Positions 48,301-58,525 are shown, counted from the first letter of the stretch. The stretch is 64,000 nucleotides of DNA from Bradyrhizobium glycinis (GCF_016031655.1 NZ_JACCHQ010000017.1:1-64000), one strand, 5' to 3'. Numbers and translations: made by a program. The notes: a model not told the origin generated them from the sequence alone.

Positions 48301-49908
48301 TCACATTCGAAATACGCCATAATGCGGCGACGCAATCGGGCTGTTGAGCGATGCGCTCAGAGCGATCGCAAGCGCGTTTCGAGTATCGACGGGATCAAGG
48401 ATGCCGTCATCCCACAATTCGGATGTCGCATAGTACGCGCTCGACCGCTCCCGATATTCTTCCAGAATCGGTTGGCGAATCGCTGCCAACTCCTCCGTGG
48501 CGAGGTGGCCATTGTGCCGGGCCAGCTGTCTGGCCTTGACGTGTGTGAGTACGCCCGCTGCCTGCTCCGCGCCCATCGCCGAAATCTGAGACTGCGGCCA
48601 AGTAAACACAAAACGAGGATCGAAGGCGCGCCCCGCCATAGCGTAGGTGCCAGCTCCATGGGAGGCGTTGCAGATGATCGTGAATTTTGGCACAGACGCC
48701 CCGGAGACAGCCATGATCAGCTTGGCGCCGTCCTTCGTTATGCCACGCCTTTCGTAGTCGCCGCCGACCATAAAGCCGGTCGTATTCTGAAAGAAGAGCA
48801 GAGGCGTTCGAGACCTGTCACATAGTTGGATGAAGTGAGCGCCTTTCAGTGCGCTTTCGCCCAACAGCACGCCGTTGTTTGCGAGAATACCAACCTGATA
48901 GCCATGCAGACGCGCGAAGCCGCACACAAGGGTCTCGCCATAACGTGGCTTATGTTCGTGGAACCGGCTGCCATCGACCAGGCGGGCAATGACCTCCCGC
49001 ATGTCGAATTGCGTCCGGGGATCCCGCGGAACAATGCCGTAAAGTTCGGATGCACAATAAGCGGGCGGCTCCGGAGCGGCTCGATTGATCGACGCTTTTA
49101 CAGGATCGTTGAAGCGAGCGACGACGTCTCGAGCAAGTGCGATTGCATGCAGCTCCGAGCTTGCAACATAGTCACCCGTTCCAGATACGCTGCTATGCAA
49201 ATGTGCGCCGCCGAGCTCTTCGGCAGAAATCTCTGCGCCGGTGGCAGCCTTGACGACTGGAGGACCACCCAGAAAGATCGCGCCCGCGCCCTCAACAATG
49301 ATATTGTAGTCGCAAAGCGCCGGGACGTATGCCCCGCCGGCGCTGCAATGGCCCATGACTATACCAACCTGCGGTATTCCCATCTTTGAGAGAATGGACT
49401 GATTGCGAAGGATCCGACCCGCGTGATAGCGATCAGCAAAGAACTCCGCCTGCAAGGGCAAGAACCCGCCGGCACAGTCACATAAATGGACCACCGGCAG
49501 GCAATTCTCGATCGCGATGTCCAAGGCCCGCACAATCTTCTTGACCGATAGCGGATACCACGCCCCGCCCTTGACGCTAGCGTCGTCTGCGTGAATAATG
49601 ACCTCTCGACCCGCGACAATGCCGATCCCAACGACTTGAGCGGCGCTGGGCACCTCGCCGTCATAGGCTTTGTTCGCCGCCAGCGTCGAAAGCTCGAGGA
49701 ACGGGGTGTCTGGATCGAGCAAAGCCTCGATCCGATCACGCACAAACAGCTTGTTTTGCCGCTTGAGGCGCTCAAGATCCCGCACCGGACGCGCGAAGCG
49801 GGCGACCTGCTGGCGTTCCTTCAATTCTTTTGCAAGTCGCCTGTTATGAAGTTCATTGAGTCGATAGTCTTCCGATCTGACGTCCACCAGAGACGAGAGC
49901 TGTTGCAT
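48301..49908 (-). CDS. Acyl-CoA carboxylase carboxyltransferase subunit
   Basis: From ATG at 49908, 1 nt after the biotin-carrier stop and with GAGGAG about 10 nt upstream, the product is 535 residues. It has both crotonase-like halves of the carboxyltransferase: LSVKKIVRALDIA, GHCSAGGAYVPAL, and later FFQNTTGFMVGGDYE with SHGAGTYAMAGRAFDPRF. The second block resembles methylcrotonyl-/geranyl-CoA carboxylases more than acetyl-CoA carboxylase. It transfers CO2 from carboxybiotin to an acyl-CoA; the substrate is unknown. The upstream extension to 49998 lies within the previous gene. Confidence 0.85.
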   Translation of the reverse strand: MQQLSSLVDVRSEDYRLNELHNRRLAKELKERQQVARFARPVRDLERLKRQNKLFVRDRIEALLDPDTPFLELSTLAANKAYDGEVPSAAQVVGIGIVAGREVIIHADDASVKGGAWYPLSVKKIVRALDIAIENCLPVVHLCDCAGGFLPLQAEFFADRYHAGRILRNQSILSKMGIPQVGIVMGHCSAGGAYVPALCDYNIIVEGAGAIFLGGPPVVKAATGAEISAEELGGAHLHSSVSGTGDYVASSELHAIALARDVVARFNDPVKASINRAAPEPPAYCASELYGIVPRDPRTQFDMREVIARLVDGSRFHEHKPRYGETLVCGFARLHGYQVGILANNGVLLGESALKGAHFIQLCDRSRTPLLFFQNTTGFMVGGDYERRGITKDGAKLIMAVSGASVPKFTIICNASHGAGTYAMAGRAFDPRFVFTWPQSQISAMGAEQAAGVLTHVKARQLARHNGHLATEELAAIRQPILEEYRERSSAYYATSELWDDGILDPVDTRNALAIALSASLNSPIASPHYGVFRM

Positions 49909-49909
49909 T

Positions 49910-50413
49910 TCAAGACCGCTCCTCGATGAGCGTAACCAATACGGCATCCTGCTCAAAGCTCTCGCCTTCCTTGAAGTGGACACGCTCGACAATGCCATCT
50001 TGTGGAGAACGTATGACAGTCTCCAACTTCATGCTCTCGATTGACATCAGGGCCATTCCCGCACAAACGGACTGACCAGACGAAACGCGGGTGACGACGA
50101 CGACGCCCGGCATCGGCGCGCGAGCGACGGCTTGGCTTATCTCCAGCTTCGACGTCGCAAGCGTTCGCAGCGGGTCACGGTAATGCAAACTGCGCGTTTC
50201 GCCGCTCATGTGCACGTGAACGGTTTCGCCATCGATCGCGAAGCGGACCGGCCGGCTTTCGCTCGCAATCGTAACAACGCCGCGGCCGTCGCCGCAATCG
50301 GAGAGCGCAATGGGGGCGATCACCCTGTCATGCAAGCAGAGACGGTAGTTCTCTCGGCATCTGGACAGCCATAGCTGGTATTCGACGCCATCGACCTCAA
50401 AAGAATGATTCAC
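49910..50413 (-). CDS. Biotin carboxyl carrier protein of acyl-CoA carboxylase
   Basis: A GTG start at 50413 is preferred: GGAGAAA lies 5 nt upstream and the biotin carboxylase stop is at 50415, whereas the longer frame to 50461 is in that gene. The 167-residue protein ends in a biotinyl domain with the modified Lys in ESMKLE and ARAPMPGVVVV before it. M-K-L instead of the usual M-K-M is a mild deviation. It carries carboxybiotin between the two catalytic subunits. Confidence 0.8.
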   Translation of the reverse strand: MNHSFEVDGVEYQLWLSRCRENYRLCLHDRVIAPIALSDCGDGRGVVTIASESRPVRFAIDGETVHVHMSGETRSLHYRDPLRTLATSKLEISQAVARAPMPGVVVVTRVSSGQSVCAGMALMSIESMKLETVIRSPQDGIVERVHFKEGESFEQDAVLVTLIEERS

Positions 50414-50414
50414 G

Positions 50415-51890
50415 TTAGTTTCTCCAATTGCCCAGCGCCGCATGAAGGTCGGACACGGCATCCGCCGATTCGCGGACCGGTCCGGTCAGGAGGGCGCCTA
50501 TTGCCAGGAAATCCGATAGGTTGGCCAAGGGCTCGCCAGCAGCGATATGCGGATGTTCCTCAAGATACCCCGTATGAATTTGCCCATGGAGAAATTTGTC
50601 GTCCGCAAGGATCCGGGCAAGGAAGCTTGCGTTGGTTGCGCAACCGAGAAGCACAAATTCCCGCATCGCGCGATGCGCTTTTTGCGCAGCCTTGATACGC
50701 GTGGGGGAATGCACGATGATCTTGGCGAGCAAGGGGTCGAATGCTGTCGTAATCCTCTGACCCCGCGAAAGGCCACTGTCGACGCGTATACCGTCGCCAT
50801 CGGGGTAATCGAGCACAAGGACCCTGCCTGTCGTTGGAGCGTATCCGCGCTCCGGCGCTTCGGCACACAGCCTGGCTTCGATTGCATGTCCTCTCGGCAC
50901 GATGTCGGATTGTGCCAACCGCAGTGGATGGCCCGCAGCAATGTGGATCTGTTCGGCAACTAGATCGACGCCGGTGATCATTTCGGTCACGGGATGCTCA
51001 ACTTGCAAACGCGTATTCATCTCCAGAAAATGAAACTCTTCTCCGCCAAGGATGAATTCGACGGTGCCTGCGCCTTGATAGTTGGCTGCACGGGCGATAC
51101 CGACGGCAGTATCGCAGATCCGTTGACGCAACGCAGACGATAGCCGCGGAGCGGGCGCCTCCTCGATAACCTTCTGGAACCGACGCTGGATTGAGCACTC
51201 GCGCTCGAACAGATGAGTAACGTTTCCGAACGCGTCACCCAGCACCTGGACTTCAATATGGCGCGGGTGTTCGATGTAACGTTCGACGTAAAGCCGGCCA
51301 TCTGCGAAGTAGCGCTGCGCCTCGCTGCGTGCCTGCGCAATCGCGTCCTCCAGGAGGCCGATGTCGCGCACGATCTGCATGCCCTTGCCACCCCCAGCCG
51401 CGGAAGGTTTGACGAGCAAAGGGGGACCCATGGCCCGGGCTCTGCAGACGAAAGTCGCCGGATCATCGTCCTCAATGGCGCAAGGAGCGACTGGAAACCC
51501 ATGCCGCTGGACGAAATTGCGAGCTCGGATTTTGTCGCCCATCAATTCGATGCTTTGGGGAGAAGGTCCGATGAACGTGATCCCGGCACTCGTAACGGCC
51601 CTGGCAAACTCGGCGCTCTCCGACAGAAACCCATAACCTGGATGCAGTGCACCAGCATTCGCCTGTCGGGCGGCGGCGATAATCTGAGGGATGTCGAGAT
51701 AGGCAGCGATCGGCGTGCGTCCGTCTATCGCGATGGCTGCATCGGCCATAGTGACAGCAAGCGTGCCCGCATCAATGTCGTGGTAGGCGATGGCGGCGCG
51801 AAGCCCCAACTTGCGAAGAGTCTTGATGATCCGAACAGCGATCTCCCCCCTATTGGCGATCAGAACGGTATCAAATGGCAGATCCTGCAT
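50415..51890 (-). CDS. Biotin carboxylase subunit of acyl-CoA carboxylase
   Basis: The 491-residue protein is a typical biotin carboxylase: FDTVLIANRGEIAVRII at the start, ALHPGYGFLSE, the glycine-rich ATP-grasp loop PSAAGGGKGMQ, and EMNTRLQVEHPVTEMI. It uses ATP and bicarbonate to carboxylate biotin. It lacks the fused biotin domain of the alpha-subunit form, which is encoded separately just downstream. The order carboxylase, carrier, transferase with 1-nt gaps is one operon. Confidence 0.9.
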   Translation of the reverse strand: MQDLPFDTVLIANRGEIAVRIIKTLRKLGLRAAIAYHDIDAGTLAVTMADAAIAIDGRTPIAAYLDIPQIIAAARQANAGALHPGYGFLSESAEFARAVTSAGITFIGPSPQSIELMGDKIRARNFVQRHGFPVAPCAIEDDDPATFVCRARAMGPPLLVKPSAAGGGKGMQIVRDIGLLEDAIAQARSEAQRYFADGRLYVERYIEHPRHIEVQVLGDAFGNVTHLFERECSIQRRFQKVIEEAPAPRLSSALRQRICDTAVGIARAANYQGAGTVEFILGGEEFHFLEMNTRLQVEHPVTEMITGVDLVAEQIHIAAGHPLRLAQSDIVPRGHAIEARLCAEAPERGYAPTTGRVLVLDYPDGDGIRVDSGLSRGQRITTAFDPLLAKIIVHSPTRIKAAQKAHRAMREFVLLGCATNASFLARILADDKFLHGQIHTGYLEEHPHIAAGEPLANLSDFLAIGALLTGPVRESADAVSDLHAALGNWRN

Positions 51891-52062
51891 TCTGGTATCT
51901 TCAGCTATTTAGAGTGACCGGGCAACATACGTTGAGAGAGGCGCGGCGGATCGTGCTGCCAGCCACATGTGACGCATCACAACCGTTGATCAGCTCTCGG
52001 TCTGAGGCGGCGCCACCCATAGCGACAGGGATATGATCCGGCGAAACCAGATGTCGAAGACC

Positions 52063-52401
52063 TCATTTTTGGCCCCCATCACTTGCGGGAGCATTCCGGA
52101 CTGGGATGAACTTGCGACACTGTACGCTCAAGCGTTGGATATGAGATTTGAGACAGGCCGCGACAGCGTCCTGATCAGGTATGTGAGCGCCGCAGAGGCG
52201 AAACGCATCTGGTGTGCACGCCTGTCGCGCCTCGGCTGGTGCCGGCTGATCGCGCGCACCTGCACTTCCGCAGCACAGAGCCGTCGTAATCGCAACTCCA
52301 AAAAGAAAGATTGTATAATGATGCGTTCTGGAGGGCGACGGCTCGTTGGTTCGCTGCTTGTGCTTCACGTTTATCCTCTCTCGGTGATCCACGATATTCT
52401 T
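52063..52401 (-). CDS. Secreted Cys-rich small protein
   Basis: The frame is open to 52446; ATG at 52401 (MKNIVDHRERIN) or a later one is likely. A hydrophobic segment TIFLFGVAITTALCCGSAGA forms a signal peptide. The mature part has a four-cysteine pattern, ACTPDAFRLCG, VAACLKSHI and SVQCRKF, found in many small periplasmic proteins of Bradyrhizobium. Function unknown. Confidence 0.55.
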   Translation of the reverse strand, partial: KNIVDHRERINVKHKQRTNEPSPSRTHHYTIFLFGVAITTALCCGSAGARDQPAPAEARQACTPDAFRLCGAHIPDQDAVAACLKSHIQRLSVQCRKFIPVRNAPASDGGQK

Positions 52402-52446
52402 CATTCCGCACGTGATATGCCCGCATTCCAGAGACATCGGCGGCAC

Positions 52447-53217
52447 AATTCGAGCGATCGTGTGCGGCAGCGCTCACCCCAGAGCGCTTGGTCGAGCAAT
52501 GTCTGTCGGCAAATGGTCTTGAAACAGCGGCGTCAGTATCGGGGTCTGTCAGCAACGGCACCGGTGCGCAACAGACGCCGACGTCGTGCTTGACTCCGCG
52601 AGTAGTTGGCGTGGGTCGGATGTGGCGTCGTCGCATCGGACATTGCGATGGGTGAGCTTGCGACAAGTCCCGCCATGATGCCTGAATGGCGGCCTGCGCT
52701 CTCGGAAGAACGGAGTCAACCGAGCGGACGCCAGACAGGCTGTCCTAGCAGGATGACCGCTTAGCCCTCTGCGAAGTGCTCGGGCATCAGAACGGAGCAT
52801 CGCCATACAGATTCGAAATTCTGAGAGGTTCACGAGTCTCATCACGCGTCAAGAAGTAACCCACGGTCGGACGTGATCCGCCGCTTACCCGTATGATGAT
52901 ACAAACTCCCGTTACGTGCGATTCAAGCCCCTTTAGAGCCGCTCGTCAGAATCGGTCGAGACCGTTACGCTGCGAGAAGCATCTGGCACGAACAAAGGCG
53001 CGCGCCCAATACTCGAGGCGGTCCGCATTTGGACTCCCTCACCACCCCGCGTCTTCACCCAGCCTCGATATCCAGCATCGGCATCCACGCGACAAGCTGC
53101 AGGCCTCGAGCAGGGAGAATGACTTGGGGTTAGAGAGGGTAAAGCGCTGTAAGGTTCATATATCGGCCAAGATCTGCAGTAAGAGCCTCCCGGCCAAGGC
53201 GAGAGCCTTGGGCTTGC
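52447..53217. other. Gap with no supported gene
   Basis: Only shadow frames are seen. A partial copy of the dispersed motif (GTTACGTGCGATTCAAGCCCC) lies at about 52911-52931. Confidence 0.35.
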
Positions 53218-54182
53218 GTGCAAATTGAACGTGGAGGCCTTGGGTTGCGAGCAGATTTTTCGCGTATCAATCGGGATAAAGCTGCCTTCGATGACATTTA
53301 TGCCTTGGATGATCCAAGAGCGTATTTCTCCCTCCTTGGAGCCTTGGATTATATGATCCCGGATGTGGCTGAGCCGATCGTGCGTCAGATTCTGGCCGCG
53401 AAAGCGTCTGCAACCGGCGTTAAGCCGATCGTGCTTGATGTCGGCTGCTCATACGGCATCAACGCGGCGGTGCATCGTTTTCCATTGACCTTCAGCGGCC
53501 TGCGCCACCGCTATGCCCGGCGCGAGATGAGGGCGATCGGTTCCGAGGCACTGATGGGTCTCGACCGCAATTTTTACTCGGCTTGGCCTAATGTTGGCCT
53601 TGCACGATTTATCGGCCTCGATGTATCGGCTCCGGCAATCCGCTATGCAACAGCCGTTGGCCTGCTTGAGCAGGGTATTGTCGCCGACCTTGAAAAAGAA
53701 CCGCTTTCGACAGAAGGCGCGCGTGTTCTCCGTCCACCGATGTTATCATGTCGACGGGCTGCATCGGTTACGTGACTGAAAAGACGTTCAGCAAAATTCT
53801 CGATGCGACACAGAAGATTCCATGGATCATCTCTTTCGTGTTGCGGATGTTCCCGTATGATTCCCTGGCTGCGAAGTTCGCGAAACGTGGCCTTGTGACA
53901 GAACGTCTGGCCGGTGCGACATTTATTCAACGGCGATTTCGCGATCCTGAGGAATTTGAGAGGACGTTGGCCACGTTGGCAGCTCTTGGCATCGATGCAA
54001 CCGGTCTGGAATCGGAAGGTCTGTTCCACGCTGACCTGATCTTGTCACGCCCTGAATCGGATGCACGCGTTGCTCCGCTGGAGGACATCGTCACTGTGGC
54101 CAGCGGACGAGGTCGGCCAATCGGACCACGTTACGTTCACGTTGCAGGTCACGAGGGTTTAAAGGTCGCACTGGAGCCGTGA
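53218..54182 (+). pseudogene. SAM-dependent methyltransferase-like gene, one frameshift
   Basis: From GTG at 53218 the first frame carries INRDKAAFDDIYALDDPRAYF and a Rossmann motif I, VLDVGCSYGIN, and later GLDVSAPAIRYA. It loses frame near 53735, and the second frame continues directly with DVIMSTGCIGYVTEKTF and LVTERLAGATFIQRRF to the stop at 54182. One missing base explains the break. The whole would be a class I methyltransferase of about 320 residues. Both halves look well preserved, so the damage is recent or is a sequencing error. Confidence 0.65.
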
Positions 54183-54329
54183 GAGGTTTTTTTGAAGATA
54201 ACCACGCGTGCGTCTCGTAAGGGCGTACCGAAGTAGATCATGCTCTCAACCTTCGGTGTTGGAGCATGATGAGACGGGCTGCAGGGCGGGTCTGCGCGCT
54301 GACTAACAGGCGGGCGTCGGCGACAGCGT

Positions 54330-54596
54330 GCTTCTCAGGCTGATCGCATCCTAGAGCCAGCGACGCTGACCAAGCCAAACGCCCTGCGGCGCGCCTTCTT
54401 GCGCTTCCCCGAAGGCCAAGCACACCTGGTCGCAAAGTCCACCTCCAATGGAACGACCACTCTCTTCGATCCAAACCATGGAGAATTCGCTGTCACATCC
54501 GACCGCATGAGCCACTTGCTCGGAAGTATCGCCACAAGTTACGGCGACAACAACGGCCATCCTCTCGTGACGGTCGTCACGCAGAGAATGAGCTGA
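54330..54596 (+). pseudogene. C58 (YopT/NopT-like) effector protease, C-terminal fragment
   Basis: The open segment carries ALRRAFLRFPEGQAHLVA with the presumed catalytic His, then TSNGTTTLFDPNHGEF with the presumed Asp, and SYGDNNGHPLVTVVTQRMS at the end. This is the H...D half of a C58 cysteine protease. The Cys-bearing N-terminal half is missing and only about 90 codons remain. NopT is a type III effector of rhizobia, cleaving host proteins, so this supports a symbiosis island origin. Confidence 0.55.
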
Positions 54597-55428
54597 AGAC
54601 AGAGCGATGACTGCCGCCGGAGAGTGCCTTATCGGAACGCATGGCAAGTTGCTCAAGCTGCGCCCTACGTAATGATCAAGCCGGCAACTGCCGAACTCGA
54701 ATCCCGCAAACGACCTCGCGCGTCTGGAATAAGGTAAAAGCGCTCACAATCGCCTTGAGGGTTCACAAATTAAAGCCGCCTGGTGCGGTCAAGATACGAC
54801 ATGCCGTCAGCGACGTCTGACGTCAATGCTAACGAGTGCATGCGCATTCGTCGACACAGACGGGGCCGTTGCATGCGGCCTGTCGGCCAAGACCTGCGGT
54901 TTGGTGGCAATCGAGGTAAATGAAGTGCGCATTCAGGACAAGCCTGGATTGGAGCTGGCGACGCTTTTGAGGGGGCTGTCGGCGCTTCGGTCATGCGGTG
55001 ATCGCACCACGGTCTGATCTCAGGGCGTGCTGGCAGCACATCCGATCGACGTCGCAAGTCGACGTCCAACAGCGGCGCCACCGTGATTGAAAGTATCGGC
55101 ATCGACACCCAGCAGATCCAGCCGAACCGGCTCATTGATACGGGCTCGCCGCGTTTTCTGGCTACGTTGCCGTCGAGCACGGCGAACTGGAGGCGGTAGG
55201 ATGCTGGCCGATAAAGTTCTGCAGCCATCAGTCGAATCCCTCGAGCGGCTGCCACCATCACCGACAATGATGAGACCATGCTAAAAGGCTCTTTACCGCC
55301 GGGCGGCACGTTACACCGAGTCGAGCAGGTCAAGATGGATGCCTTGGCCGGCCATGATCTGCAGTGGCCAGTAAACCGGCAGATACGAGGCAAAGCTCGA
55401 GATCGCCTCGTGCGTCACCAGGATCGTC
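54597..55428. other. About 0.8 kb with no supported gene
   Basis: Overlapping frames on both strands (for instance minus 54770-55393) have no recognisable family. Confidence 0.3.
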
Positions 55429-55459
55429 AAAAAAGAAGCCCCGGCCTTGGGCCGGGGCT
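55429..55459 (-). terminator. Rho-independent terminator
   Basis: A perfect 10-bp GC-rich stem (AGCCCCGGCC / GGCCGGGGCT, 55437-55446 and 55450-55459) with a 3-nt loop is followed on the minus strand by CTT and a T6 run. It lies 28 nt beyond the stop of the outer-membrane protein gene. Confidence 0.9.
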
Positions 55460-55486
55460 CTCGATCCATCGCTTTACGCGATAGAA

Positions 55487-56224
55487 TCAATACTTCAGAA
55501 CGACCGGGCCCCAGAATTTGTAGTTGAGCCGGGCAGTCAGTAGGTCGAAATCCTGCCGGATGCGATCGCTACCGGCCGCGCCAGCGGCGGTGGTGAAGTT
55601 CACGTTAGCGTCTTGCCGGAATATGTGGTCGTACTCCACGCCGACCGACCAATTCGGCGCGAAGCCGAGTTCGATGCCCGCGCCGACCACGCCGCCCCAC
55701 CGGGTCTTGTCCGTGCTCGCCAGTTGTGCGCCGGTGAGGGAGGTGATCTCATAGGTGTTTCCGGTCACCGCGGCACCGCCCTTGGCATAGAGCAATACAT
55801 TGTTGATCGCATACCCGACCTGGCCTGTAATCAGGCCGAACGAGTCGGTCTTGGTCTGGTTGATGTTCGCTGGGAAGGCGGCGCTGACATTGGAACCGCT
55901 GAAATCGGCCCAGTTGCCCTGGCCTTCAACACCGAACACCACTTGGCCCATCTGCCAGCGATAGCCGAACTGCCCACCGACGGTTCCGCCGCTCGCATCA
56001 TGTGAGCCCTCGGGCGTGATACCTGTAAAGTCCCAAGAGCTATGGGTTGAACCCCAGCCGCCATTAGCACCGAGATAAAAACCGCTCCAGTCATAGATTG
56101 CCGCAGCTACCGGTACCGGTGGTGCCTTGGTGTAGACGGGTTGCTGAGCGAGATCGGCGGCGAATACGGGCCCTGCCCCGATAGACGCGACGATGCCGGC
56201 AGTCACAAGCAACAACTTCTTCAT
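55487..56224 (-). CDS. Outer-membrane beta-barrel protein (Omp25/Omp31-like)
   Basis: A 245-residue protein with signal peptide (MKKLLLVTAGIVASIG to VFAAD), a short proline-rich linker with PPVPVAA, then YDWSGFYLGANGGWG, the typical start of alphaproteobacterial porin-like barrels. Alternating strands and the C-terminal LLTARLNYKFWGPVVLKY end fit an eight-stranded barrel. It sits in the outer membrane. It is intact and has its own terminator, so it is likely expressed as a single gene. Confidence 0.9.
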   Translation of the reverse strand: MKKLLLVTAGIVASIGAGPVFAADLAQQPVYTKAPPVPVAAAIYDWSGFYLGANGGWGSTHSSWDFTGITPEGSHDASGGTVGGQFGYRWQMGQVVFGVEGQGNWADFSGSNVSAAFPANINQTKTDSFGLITGQVGYAINNVLLYAKGGAAVTGNTYEITSLTGAQLASTDKTRWGGVVGAGIELGFAPNWSVGVEYDHIFRQDANVNFTTAAGAAGSDRIRQDFDLLTARLNYKFWGPVVLKY

Positions 56225-56829
56225 TTCGAATACGCTCCTTCACATGTCCCCTGCGCCGCACGCCTCTTAACAGTGCTGTCTCAAATTGCTGTAGCTGTCG
56301 CGCAACATACTCTCTTCCAGCGGTGCTTTAACCTGACGCCGCGTCAGGTCGCGGGCGCGCAAATCATGATCAAACCGACCCAACACACAATGGTCGATCG
56401 TGTAGCGACGCAGGTCCGAGCGCGATGGAAATGCATAAGCAGTTGAGCGCCAACGCGAGCGATCACGACACGCGCGCACTGGAGGGACGAGCGCAATTAT
56501 GTCTTCCGTTTTCCCTCCGTTTGACCGAAAAAACACACACCGTCTCTCATTGCGGATCACGTCACGGACCTAAATGAGTCCATTGTTTTGATCGATCAAG
56601 ACGGCATTCGCTTCGTTGCGACCACGATTTCATCACGCTTGTCGTGATCATCAAGCAGCTGACCACGTCCGCCCGGGCCTTCCTCGGCGGCGGACATTGT
56701 CGGAGCTATCTCGCGATCGAGGAGGAGACGATAGGCGCGCGCGCCTATATGCACGAAGTGCCCAACGGGTTCGACGTCAATCAACCGATATCGAGGCTCG
56801 ACTGCTTCCTCAACCAAATGAACGGGATC
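56225..56829. other. Gap with no supported gene
   Basis: Open frames near 56596-56889 (minus) and 56644-56970 (plus) overlap and could not be assigned. The former begins with a short HipA-like DRYIGDPV. Confidence 0.3.
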
Positions 56830-57004
56830 GCCGATGTAGCGATCCTCCCCAGAGGCAGCGACACCGAAATGGGGATGGCATTTTCCCACGCGAGCTGCTT
56901 GTCATACTGGACATCGATTGCGCCGCAGCTCTCGCGCCGCAGCCGCCCGGCCAGCCGTGCGGTGAGATAGACGTTGAGCGGCACGCGGGCAGCACGACGC
57001 GCTA
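56830..57004 (-). pseudogene. HipA N-terminal fragment
   Basis: The minus strand reads ARRAARVPLNVYLTARLAGRL, then RRESCGAIDVQYD and AIPISVSLPLG, the usual N-terminal barrel of HipA kinases. DRYIGDPV follows in another frame. The expected start codon is ATA instead of ATG. The kinase core is missing. It is located directly after the HipB relic, as in HipBA modules. Confidence 0.6.
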
Positions 57005-57254
57005 TCAGAACAGATCCTCAATCGCTTCAGTCGTCAATTTGGTGCGCAGCCGGATGACCAACTCGAGATGGAGCGCGGCCAACGCATCCATCAAGATGCG
57101 CAGCTGCGTTCCAGGTACACCGGCTTCCAGCTTCGAGACCGTCGCCTAACACGCATGCATCTTCTCACCGAGGCCAGCCTGGGTGAGCTCTTCTGTCGCC
57201 GGTATCGCCCGATCCCGGTGTCAACCTGTTCGGGAGGCGGGCAATCAAATCCAT
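57005..57254 (-). pseudogene. HipB-like XRE antitoxin, broken
   Basis: ATG at 57254 begins MDLIARLPNR; in another frame follow ELTQAGLGEKMHAC, a stop codon, then ATVSKLEAGVPGTQLRILMD and LELVIRLRTK, up to EAIEDLF. That is a HipB helix-turn-helix protein with a frameshift and an in-frame TAG at about 57147. Confidence 0.6.
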
Positions 57255-57415
57255 AAGCGACCATCCGCGAATGCGTATGCACCGTCAGTATACGCGATCG
57301 CGAATATGTGTTAATTTTATGCGTACCCGCGTATATCTGCGCATAATACGCAATTGCGTATGACGTCCCGCGATCAGACCACCACCCTTATTGAAATTAT
57401 AAAACACTAAAGCTG

Positions 57416-58514
57416 ATGATGGCGAGAGAGCCTCCTCAAGATGTACAGGACGCCATTGAACATCGCCCCGCTGGCGCTGCAATTTATCTCGGAGGCGGTG
57501 CGACACTGATCGCCATCCCCAAACCTGCTGCTTACGAGAATGACCTCGGACGATACGGTCGCATTGCGGGAAAGGGGCAACGGTTGCCGGCATTCATCAG
57601 CTTTTCTAGAACGCGCGGCGGCGGCATCTACTGACAGGGCGTCATCGGTGGTCTGGGCGGCGCAATGATCCGTGGCGGCGCGGAAACCAGGTGGCAGCTA
57701 CCCCGCCGCGTCCGAGGCCAGGGCGGCAACCAAAACGCCCCACGTTTGATCCAGATCGATCATGCGCAGCATCACGTACTCTGGGGTCTGGTTGCGCAAC
57801 GCCGCAAATTTTCATGTCGCGATGAACCGGGTTGAAGGTGCCACGTTTTGGAGCCTGACGATCGATTCGCCGGCGGATGCCCGCAACACCGATGGCATCG
57901 ATGTTCGCGCCAGTCAGGATGTGACCATCACCCACACTGATCCGTACGGGTGACGACAACATCACAATTAAGGACGGCGACAATGGCTCAAGCAGCCTAT
58001 CTCGATCATTGATAATTGTTTCGGCCGGGGGCATGGCATGTCGATCCGCAGCGAGGTGAATTCCGGGGCCAGAGACATGTAGCGCTGTCCGTTACCGAAA
58101 GACAGGGACCTCATTACGCGCGTCCCGCCAGCTCGGCGCCCAGGACACGCTGTTTGCCGGCAAGGGACGAAACGGCAGAATGTCACAACAATACTTCTCG
58201 AACTGCTACATCGAAGGGCATGTCGATTCATGTTTGGCAACGCCAAGGCCTGGTTCCGGCAATGTGAGTTGCACGGCACCGCCAATCAAGCGGTCATCTA
58301 TACCGCTCAGAACAAGGCGACGCCGGATGAGGACAGTGGCTATGTTTTTGATCATTGCAGGCTGAGTGCCGACCCTGCTGCTCGCTATATCGCACTTGGC
58401 CGCCCCTGCCGCCCTTACGCCACAGTGGTCTTCCTGTCGGCGAAGGTAGATGCCCCCGTCATGGGGCGGCATGAGCCGCCGGTAGGCCAGAACGACGTCC
58501 TCCTGCGAAAATGA
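57416..58514 (+). pseudogene. Polygalacturonase (GH28) - pectinesterase (CE8), decayed
   Basis: The first part has GAAIYLGGGATLIAIPKPA and TRGGGIY, an in-frame TGA at 57632, then GQGVIGGLGGAM. Later VWLRNAANFHVAMNRVEG, NTDGIDVRASQDVTITH, TGDDNITIKDGDNG and FGRGHGMSI form the GH28 active-site region with its Asp pair and GHG. From about 58110 come GAQDTLFAGKGRNGR and YFSNCYIEGHVD, then FGNAKAWFRQCELHG and DEDSGYVFDHCRL with ALGRPCRPYA, which are CE8 pectinesterase. Several frame changes and stops break both domains. Such enzymes loosen pectin in plant cell walls. Confidence 0.7.
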
Positions 58515-58525
58515 CGATGTAGCAC

